Part shown: positions 1 to 5,059 of the stretch, piece by piece
How the letters are laid out: the number at the start of each line of letters is the position of its first letter
Position numbering within the stretch: the first letter of the stretch is position 1
NCBI GenBank assembly: GCA_937914785.1
Contig: CALGIV010000063.1
Coordinates: 1 to 5,059 of the forward strand
Origin: an uncultured Eubacteriaceae bacterium
GTDB taxonomy: Bacteria > Bacillota > Clostridia > Eubacteriales > UBA1433
Length of the DNA stretch: 5,059 bases
Direction of reading: 5' to 3'
Position numbers and translations under genes: made by a program
Notes under the pieces: model-generated
What the model saw: the letters and a program-made list of their open reading frames with translations, nothing else
Database searches by the model: none
Told to the model about the DNA's origin: nothing

Positions 1-1412
1 ACCATTTTTTCGGCTTTTTTACCACAGCAAACACATTTATTATCGCCCAAATCGTCCTGCTGAAATGGAATACAACGAATCGTTGCGCCTGTTTCTTCTT
101 TAATCTTCTCTTCACAAGCCCTATCCTCACACCACATCGCTTTAATAAAACCGGGATTGTTCTGCAGATTTTGTTTAATCTCATCGACAGAATGAGCCAC
201 AGTCGTTTTTTCTTCACGCATTCTTTTCGCACGCTCAAATAGATTATCTTGAATGATGTCCAGCGTTTTCTGTGCCGCTTCGGCTAAATGATCGAGAGAG
301 ACAAACTCTTTCTCACCCGTATCCCGACGAACAAATACACATTGGTTCTTTTCGATATCCTTCGGCCCGATCTCAATGCGCAGCGGCACACCTTTCATCT
401 CCCACTGGCTGAACTTCCAGCCCGGCGAATAGCCATCGGCATCATCCAGTTTCACCTTAAAACCCTTCAACTGTTCCTTCAGTGCATACGCCTTGTCGAG
501 CACGCCCTCCTTATGCTGAGCGACCGGTACGATGACGATCTGGACCGGCGCAATCTTCGGCGGCAGAACAAGGCCGTTATTATCGCCGTGTACCATAATA
601 ATCGCACCAATCAGGCGCGTCGTTATCCCCCAGGATGTATGATATGGATACGCGAGTTTGCCCTCACGATCCGTGTAGGTAATATCAAAGGCTTTTGTAA
701 AATGCTGGCCCAGATAGTGGCTCGTTCCGGATTGCAAAGCCTGCCCGTCGTGCATCAACGCTTCCATCGTGTAAGTCGCCTCCGCTCCCGCGAACTTCTC
801 TTTCTCGCTTTTCTGACCGACCACCATCGGAACTGCCATATACTCCTCGGCTACCGTACGATAAATATCCAGCATTTGCATCGTTTCCGCCTGCGCTTCT
901 CGTTCAGTCTCGTGCAGCGTATGGCCTTCCTGCCACAAAAACTCCGTCGTGCGCAAGAACGGACGTGTCGTCTTCTCCCACCGCACAACGTTGCACCACT
1001 GATTATACAAAAAGGGCAATTGGCGCCACGTCTGAAGCCATTTGGCATACATACTGCAAATTATCGTCTCAGATGTCGGACGAACACAAAGACGCTCGGC
1101 CAACTCCTCTTCTCCACAGTGCGTCACCCAGGCAACTTCCGGCGCAAATCCTTCGACGTGCTCTGCTTCTTTTTCAAGCATACTTTCAGGAATCAACAGC
1201 GGAAAATACATATTCTCATGTCCGGTCTCTTTAAAACGCCTGTCGTATTCCGCTTTGATATTTTCCCAAATGGCAAAACCATATGGGCGTATGACCATAA
1301 AACCGCGCACCGGCGCATAATCCATCAATTCCGTCTTTACGACGACATCGGTATACCAGCGCGCAAAATCATCCTCCATCCTCGTAATTGCCTCAATCTT
1401 CTGTTGTGCCAT
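1..1412 (-). CDS. proS: Prolyl-tRNA synthetase, archaeal/eukaryotic-like zinc-containing type (3' end cut by window)
   Basis: Class II aminoacyl-tRNA synthetase that charges tRNA-Pro with proline in the cytoplasm. 470 complete codons are visible, ending ...AEKM plus a partial valine codon. The family is usually about 475-485 residues, so only the last handful is missing. Visible landmarks: the substrate loop RPTSE (111-115); the motif 2 region (about 140-164, with R145, W146, E147 and a later R-T-T-E); the SGTSHYLGQ segment (228-236); motif 3 GITTRLIGA (262-270); an anticodon-binding domain (about 285-390); and a C-terminal zinc domain with cysteines C428, C433, C460 and C463. This is the short ProRS form without the ~180-residue editing insertion found between motifs 2 and 3 in the typical bacterial (E. 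coli-like) enzyme. The ATG is chosen because an AGGAG lies 6 bases upstream and the protein begins as family members do. It follows the DUF5317 gene by 15 bases, so the two are probably co-transcribed. Confidence 0.97.
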   Translation of the reverse strand, partial: MAQQKIEAITRMEDDFARWYTDVVVKTELMDYAPVRGFMVIRPYGFAIWENIKAEYDRRFKETGHENMYFPLLIPESMLEKEAEHVEGFAPEVAWVTHCGEEELAERLCVRPTSETIICSMYAKWLQTWRQLPFLYNQWCNVVRWEKTTRPFLRTTEFLWQEGHTLHETEREAQAETMQMLDIYRTVAEEYMAVPMVVGQKSEKEKFAGAEATYTMEALMHDGQALQSGTSHYLGQHFTKAFDITYTDREGKLAYPYHTSWGITTRLIGAIIMVHGDNNGLVLPPKIAPVQIVIVPVAQHKEGVLDKAYALKEQLKGFKVKLDDADGYSPGWKFSQWEMKGVPLRIEIGPKDIEKNQCVFVRRDTGEKEFVSLDHLAEAAQKTLDIIQDNLFERAKRMREEKTTVAHSVDEIKQNLQNNPGFIKAMWCEDRACEEKIKEETGATIRCIPFQQDDLGDNKCVCCGKKAEKM

Positions 1413-1418
1413 CCTGCT

Positions 1419-1423
1419 CTCCT
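1419..1423 (-). promoter_or_regulatory. Ribosome binding site of proS
   Basis: AGGAG inside a longer purine run, 6 bases before the proS ATG and within the 15-base gap after the stop of the DUF5317 gene. It fixes the proS start and shows independent translation initiation rather than translational coupling by overlap. Confidence 0.85.
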
Positions 1424-1427
1424 CTTG

Positions 1428-3332
1428 TTACTTCTTTCGATGTTTATAATGCGGGTTTTCTACAAAGCGCCCGTCGGAAATAATAAACATATCATCGACA
1501 TTCACACCTTGCTCACGCTTAATGTCAGTTTCCACGCGCGCCATCTCTTCTGTCGTAGCCGCCTGTGTGCGCCGGATATCCATATCGTATTCCCGCATCT
1601 TCTTCAAAAATTCATCTTTACGTTCTTTAGGTGATAAATCCGGTTCGTCTTTTTCTGTAATCATAAACTTATCGCTGTTCACTTCGAAAGCCGACGGATC
1701 GCTGCGCAGCGCCTTTAAAATATTTTTTGTCGACGGCCGTGTTGGCAGCTCCCGCGTGTGCGGATCATATTCTGACATATCGAATTTGCCCAGCTCAATG
1801 CGGTCTTTTTCACTTGCCGCATTAACAAAATCTTTTAACGACATTTGCATCGTGTCGCTTATCGGCTTGCCTTGAACAGGCTTTTGTATCTGAGTATCTT
1901 CCAAGCGTTCCTGCTGCTCAATCTCTTCAAAAATCTTTTGTTCACTGGCCTGCTTAAAACGCTGCAACGCCTTTTCTTCACGCAGTTTTTCGCCGATATC
2001 TTCTACGGGCGGCGCTTTTCTCGCCGCTGCCTCATCAAGTTGTTGTTCCTGTGCCCGATACTGCTCCATATAGCTTATCAATGGAGACGCCGCTTTATGC
2101 ATCTCGGTGTATGCATCCGCATCTTGCTCTAAAAATGACAGCTGTCCCGGTGCTACATCTGCTTCGTCGGAAAGCAAATCTTCGACAGACTCTGTAAAAC
2201 TTTCCGGCGTAATACGCTGCACCGGTTCACTTACCTCAGATGCCGCCGTATCATCACCCGCCGTCTGCACCTGCTGTACGACTAACGGTTCAACTAAGAC
2301 TTTCGCTTCCTGTTCCTCTTGTTCTTCTTTTCCTGCTTCTGCCTCAACTTGCTGAATTTCCTGCGCTGATTCAAGCGACTCCTCAGACGGCGCCTCTATT
2401 AATATAGTTTCCTCTTGCTCGTCAACTTCAATCATAAGCTCTTCGACAGCAAGCTCTTGCTCCTCTTCTGTCTCCGGCTGTTCGGCGACAGCCTTAGCCA
2501 TATCCTTCAGCCGAATTTTCGTTTCCTTTTTCTCAATAATTTCAATCTCCGAATGATAGAGCTCATCGTCAGGTTCTTTCACTTCGCTGATTTCAGCAAC
2601 AAGCCGTGCAATCGCATTATCGTCGATCTCATCTCCAAAACTCTCTTCAGCATCAGAAGTAAAAAATTGCTGAATATCGACTAACGGGACATCGTAATCA
2701 AAATATTTTTCTTCGCGTTCAACTTCCTTTTTGATACTGAACTTGTCGACAAGACTTTCAGTCTTCTGCCGCGGCAAGCGCGCCCTTTCTTCCCCGGGCC
2801 GGACAAACATCTTTTGTATGGCGATAAACAGTCCAACAAATATGAAAATATCGCCGATGCTGAAAACCGTATGCAATGGATAAAAGCCCGGCATTGGGAT
2901 AATATCACCCAAAATTGACAACTTCGTGCTGCTTGTGGCCGCCTGGCTGATATTGCCGAAACGCGCCAAAAATGTGCTCATATTCAACTTTGCAGTTACG
3001 GCGGCAGCGGAGGATATTGGCATCTTTCCACCATTAATAAAGGTGACGGCAAAGTTTAGAAAGACTCCAACAAGCATCACGATGCTTTCGATTTTCGCAA
3101 GATTGCGCAATAAGAACGCCATCAGTATCAAATAGCTGGCCAGATAGATGAACATACTTAAGCTTTTTGCCGATTCAGACATCAGGTTCAGCCCAAATAT
3201 CAAAAACGCCTGAATGATTATGTAGAGAATTGGCAGCAACTTCCATTTTACTTCGTATTTGGTAATATTGCTTATCTTTCCGCGCCGAATGAAAGCGACA
3301 ATTATGCTGATTAGTAGCACTTCAACAATCAT
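1428..3332 (-). CDS. DUF5317-type integral membrane protein with a long acidic cytoplasmic tail
   Basis: 634 residues from the ATG at 3332. Residues 1-180 resemble the DUF5317 membrane family, whose function is unknown. Hydrophobic segments lie at about 2-15, 33-50, 59-76, 81-99 and 155-176, and the family-like signatures FLNFAVTFINGGKMP (91-105), LGDIIPMP (141-148) and SIGDIFIFVG (158-167) are visible. A basic stretch (R178, R183, R185, R188, K190) follows the last membrane segment, suggesting that the remainder is cytoplasmic. Residues 191-345 are strongly acidic, with many E and D residues and Glu/Gln runs near 284-296 and 326-342. Residues 405-480 are charged and probably helical or coiled-coil. 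Residues 490-634 are more balanced and end in the basic PHYKHRKK. An in-frame TTG at 3353 would add seven residues, but it lacks a Shine-Dalgarno site. The ATG has AAAAGG 9 bases upstream and gives the compact hydrophobic start expected of the family. The DUF5317 assignment is from memory of the motif pattern; the role is unknown. Confidence 0.85.
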   Translation of the reverse strand: MIVEVLLISIIVAFIRRGKISNITKYEVKWKLLPILYIIIQAFLIFGLNLMSESAKSLSMFIYLASYLILMAFLLRNLAKIESIVMLVGVFLNFAVTFINGGKMPISSAAAVTAKLNMSTFLARFGNISQAATSSTKLSILGDIIPMPGFYPLHTVFSIGDIFIFVGLFIAIQKMFVRPGEERARLPRQKTESLVDKFSIKKEVEREEKYFDYDVPLVDIQQFFTSDAEESFGDEIDDNAIARLVAEISEVKEPDDELYHSEIEIIEKKETKIRLKDMAKAVAEQPETEEEQELAVEELMIEVDEQEETILIEAPSEESLESAQEIQQVEAEAGKEEQEEQEAKVLVEPLVVQQVQTAGDDTAASEVSEPVQRITPESFTESVEDLLSDEADVAPGQLSFLEQDADAYTEMHKAASPLISYMEQYRAQEQQLDEAAARKAPPVEDIGEKLREEKALQRFKQASEQKIFEEIEQQERLEDTQIQKPVQGKPISDTMQMSLKDFVNAASEKDRIELGKFDMSEYDPHTRELPTRPSTKNILKALRSDPSAFEVNSDKFMITEKDEPDLSPKERKDEFLKKMREYDMDIRRTQAATTEEMARVETDIKREQGVNVDDMFIISDGRFVENPHYKHRKK

Positions 3333-3341
3333 AAAAATCAA

Positions 3342-3347
3342 CCTTTT
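3342..3347 (-). promoter_or_regulatory. Ribosome binding site deciding the start of the DUF5317 gene
   Basis: AAAAGG lies 9 bases before the ATG at 3332. The alternative TTG start at 3353 is preceded only by AT-rich sequence without a purine-rich site and lies upstream of this motif, so the motif favours the shorter protein. The spacing is at the long end of normal. Confidence 0.55.
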
Positions 3348-3394
3348 CTGCAAAATTTATGTGAATATTTTCATTTTCTGCCTTTTATCTTAAC

Positions 3395-3423
3395 ATTTTA
3401 CCATATTTTTATCTATATTTTAA
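3395..3423 (-). promoter_or_regulatory. Candidate sigma-A (housekeeping) promoter for the DUF5317-proS unit
   Basis: On the minus strand TTAAAA (3418-3423, 4 of 6 matches to the -35 consensus) is followed after 17 bases by TAAAAT (3395-3400, 5 of 6 matches to the -10 consensus). It sits in the very AT-rich gap between the HAD gene and the DUF5317 gene, which would give a leader of about 55 bases. In sequence this AT-rich, such matches arise easily by chance, so the existence of a promoter in the gap is more certain than this exact placement. Confidence 0.45.
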
Positions 3424-3452
3424 GTTTAAGTTATTGTTTATATATGGAAAAT

Positions 3453-4100
3453 TTATTCCAAAATGAATTTTTTGATACTTAATGCTTTTCTTGCAATATA
3501 TATTGGTTTTAAAGCATTGATCTCTTCTGCTGTTCCAAAGCCATACGACGCCCAAATGAAATCGACACCACATGCAGATGCACCTTCGCCGTCAAAGGCT
3601 CTGTCGCCGATCATCACATACCGCTGCTGCGATAAGGCAAAATGGGTGATCACGTTTTCGATCAGCTCTTTTTTATCTGTCCGGCTGCCGTCTGCGTTGC
3701 TTCCGATAATATAATCAAAGAGCGGCTCAAGCTGCGCATAACGCATCATTTTCAGCGCACAGGCGTTATTCTTCGTCGTCGCAATCGCTAACTTGACGCC
3801 GTTTTCTTTTAACGCCAAAAGACATTGCTCTATCCCTTCATACAGGTAAAATTCTTTATAACCGATTTTATTGTAGTACTCTCGGTATATCTCCACCGCT
3901 TTTGTGGCATCCTGCTTGCTCAATCCGTAATACGCTTCAAACGTATAGTACAATGATGGGCCAATCACATCGCTCTCATGCTCACGCTTATAGATAAGTC
4001 CCATCTTTTCTACCGCATAACGAATACCGCTGTAAATACCTGAAGCCGAACAGGCAATCGTCCCGTCCAAATCAAATATCGCTACATCATACTTGCTCAT
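3453..4100 (-). CDS. HAD-superfamily hydrolase, phosphoglycolate phosphatase/5'-nucleotidase-like
   Basis: Small cytoplasmic phosphatase of 215 residues, typical for HAD subfamily IA. Motif I is DLDGT, with nucleophile D10 and acid/base D12. Residues about 15-85 form the helical C1 cap. Motif II ends at T108 in LAIATT. Motif III lysine is K143 or K144 in TDKKEL. Motif IV is GDRAFD, with D166 and D170, followed by the common GA...G(V/I)D...YGFG pattern (about 173-199). All catalytic residues are present, so the enzyme should be active. The GDRxxD form with YGFG resembles proteins annotated as phosphoglycolate phosphatase (Gph) or 5'-nucleotidase, but the substrate cannot be told from sequence. 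The ATG start is supported by a perfect AGGAGG 6 bases upstream. It lies 84 bases after recA and 120 bases before the DUF5317 gene, a neighbourhood that gives no hint of pathway. Confidence 0.93.
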   Translation of the reverse strand: MSKYDVAIFDLDGTIACSASGIYSGIRYAVEKMGLIYKREHESDVIGPSLYYTFEAYYGLSKQDATKAVEIYREYYNKIGYKEFYLYEGIEQCLLALKENGVKLAIATTKNNACALKMMRYAQLEPLFDYIIGSNADGSRTDKKELIENVITHFALSQQRYVMIGDRAFDGEGASACGVDFIWASYGFGTAEEINALKPIYIARKALSIKKFILE

Positions 4101-4106
4101 GCTTCT

Positions 4107-4112
4107 CCTCCT
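4107..4112 (-). promoter_or_regulatory. Strong ribosome binding site of the HAD hydrolase gene
   Basis: A perfect AGGAGG, 6 bases before the ATG at 4100. Only eight bases separate it from the base of the upstream hairpin, so folding or ribosome occupancy of that leader could affect its accessibility. Confidence 0.85.
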
Positions 4113-4116
4113 GCAG

Positions 4117-4145
4117 AAAATGGGCGTTACATCGCTGTACGCCCA
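4117..4145 (-). terminator. Hairpin downstream of recA, weak intrinsic terminator or attenuator
   Basis: TGGGCGT (4121-4127) and ACGCCCA (4139-4145) are perfect inverted repeats. With one bulged T, three more base pairs (ACA/TGT) close a four-base loop, giving a stem of about 10 pairs. In the minus-strand transcript the stem is followed by only TTTT and then CTG (4117-4120 and beyond), a short T tract, so termination would be partial. It begins 39 bases after the recA stop. On the plus strand no T run follows, so it serves minus-strand transcription if it serves at all. No separate promoter for the HAD gene is obvious, and partial read-through from recA would be one way to express it. Confidence 0.55.
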
Positions 4146-4184
4146 TCGGCTATATCCGAAATATCAGTAAATTCTGCTGTCGCT

Positions 4185-5059
4185 TTATTTCTCTTTCTTT
4201 TTCTTGCCTTCTAAATTGATATTGCCATAATCGCGCACATACCCACCTTCCCCTTCCTGCTTGGGTAGTATTCCGTGGTGTTCGCGTACCTTATATTCGA
4301 TTTCGGCATAGATTTCCGGATGCTCAACCAGATAAGTTTTGGCATTTTCACGTCCCTGCCCAATCCGCTCCCCTTCATAAGAATACCAGGAACCGGATTT
4401 TAACACAATGCCGCATTCCGCACTGATATCCAAAATATCACCTTCTTTTGAAATGCCTTTACCGTACATAATATCGAAATCAGCAGTCTTAAAAGGCGGT
4501 GCTACTTTGTTTTTGACAACCTTTACCCGCGTGCGGCTGCCAATCATGTCCGTGCCCTGTTTAATGACTTCCACCCGGCGCACTTCCAACCGCACGCTGG
4601 AATAAAATTTCAGCGCCCGACCGCCCGGCGTTACTTCAGGATTGCCGAACATCACGCCGACTTTTTCGCGCAGCTGATTGATAAAGATCGCTGTACATTT
4701 GCTTTTATTGATCGCACCGGCCAGTTTCCTTAACGCCTGCGACATCAATCGCGCCTGCAGGCCGACGTGCTGATCCCCCATCTCTCCTTCAAGCTCCACG
4801 CGCGGCACCAACGCCGCAACACTGTCTACAACGACGATATCGACAGCACCGCTCCGCACAAGCGCTTCGGTAATTTCCAGTGCCTGCTCACCGGTATCGG
4901 GCTGTGAGATGATCAGGTTGTCGATATCGACGCCCAAAGCTTTTGCATAAACCGGATCTAAAGCATGTTCGGCATCGATGAACGCGGCAATGCCGCCTGC
5001 ACGCTGGGCTTCTGCCGCGATATGTAAGGCAACTGTCGTCTTACCGGACGATTCCGGCC
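4185..5059 (-). CDS. recA: Recombinase RecA (N-terminus cut by window)
   Basis: ATP-dependent DNA strand-exchange protein, which also acts as LexA co-protease in the SOS response. 290 complete codons are visible, beginning inside the Walker A motif GPESSGKT, so about 65 residues of the N-terminal oligomerisation region lie beyond the window. Also visible are the segment FIDAEHALDP, Walker B (DIVVVDSVAAL), DNA-binding loop L1 (EGEMGDQHVGLQARLMSQAL), the FINQLREKVGVMFG region, and loop L2 (GNPEVTPGGRALKFY), then the C-terminal domain with YGKGIS, GSWYSY and GQGRENAKTYL. The reading frame is open to the window edge, so the ATG-like internal positions near 4937 are not the start. The C-terminal end is NLEGKKKKEK, net basic, rather than the acidic tail seen in E. 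coli RecA. Expected full length is about 355 residues. No recX follows it. Confidence 0.98.
   Translation of the reverse strand, partial: PESSGKTTVALHIAAEAQRAGGIAAFIDAEHALDPVYAKALGVDIDNLIISQPDTGEQALEITEALVRSGAVDIVVVDSVAALVPRVELEGEMGDQHVGLQARLMSQALRKLAGAINKSKCTAIFINQLREKVGVMFGNPEVTPGGRALKFYSSVRLEVRRVEVIKQGTDMIGSRTRVKVVKNKVAPPFKTADFDIMYGKGISKEGDILDISAECGIVLKSGSWYSYEGERIGQGRENAKTYLVEHPEIYAEIEYKVREHHGILPKQEGEGGYVRDYGNINLEGKKKKEK

Noticed and set aside
288..1634. A 448-codon open frame on the plus strand opposite proS and the end of the DUF5317 gene
   Set aside because: It lies antisense to a clear prolyl-tRNA synthetase, spans the intergenic gap, and its translation is rich in Arg, Leu, His and Phe without any recognisable domain, as expected for the shadow of a coding strand with biased codons.
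2298..2660. Repetitive-looking Glu/Gln-rich tract as tandem DNA repeats
   Set aside because: The protein is low-complexity, but the codons are mixed (GAA, GAG, CAA, CAG) and I find no repeat unit of fixed length at the DNA level.
3401..3447. CCATAT...ATATGG inverted repeat as a terminator for the HAD gene
   Set aside because: The arms are only six bases, AT-rich, and separated by 35 bases; no stable stem with a following T run can be drawn.
4185..4937. RecA starting at an internal TTG near 4937
   Set aside because: The same frame continues upstream to the window edge and encodes the conserved Walker A and FIDAEHALDP segments, so the true start is outside the window.

Overview
The window is a dense bacterial chromosome segment in which all four genes lie on the minus strand. 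Reading in the direction of transcription (high to low coordinates) they are recA (N-terminus cut by the window edge), a HAD-family phosphatase, a large DUF5317-type membrane protein with an unusually long acidic cytoplasmic tail, and proS (last few codons cut by the window edge). Strong purine-rich Shine-Dalgarno sites, the archaeal/eukaryotic-like zinc-containing form of prolyl-tRNA synthetase, and a DUF5317 protein all point to a Firmicute (Bacillota). A clostridial or Negativicutes-type anaerobe is my best guess. That placement is an inference from gene content, not a database match.

Layout: 4185-5059 is recA. An 84-base gap holds a GC-rich hairpin directly upstream of a strong ribosome binding site. 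3453-4100 is the HAD hydrolase. A very AT-rich gap of 120 bases (3333-3452) carries a plausible sigma-A-type promoter. 1428-3332 is the DUF5317 protein. After only 15 bases, which contain a good ribosome binding site, proS runs from 1412 off the left edge. No stretch longer than about 300 bases lacks a gene. I see no RNA genes, mobile elements, CRISPR repeats or plus-strand genes that I would defend.

How the genes relate: recA (recombination and SOS), the HAD phosphatase and proS (translation) are unrelated housekeeping functions. The DUF5317 gene and proS look co-transcribed from the promoter in the AT-rich gap. The least understood element is the DUF5317 protein. Its first ~180 residues form the recognisable membrane domain; the following ~450 residues are acidic, largely low-complexity or helical, and end in a better-organised charged module. 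No function can be assigned to that tail from the sequence.
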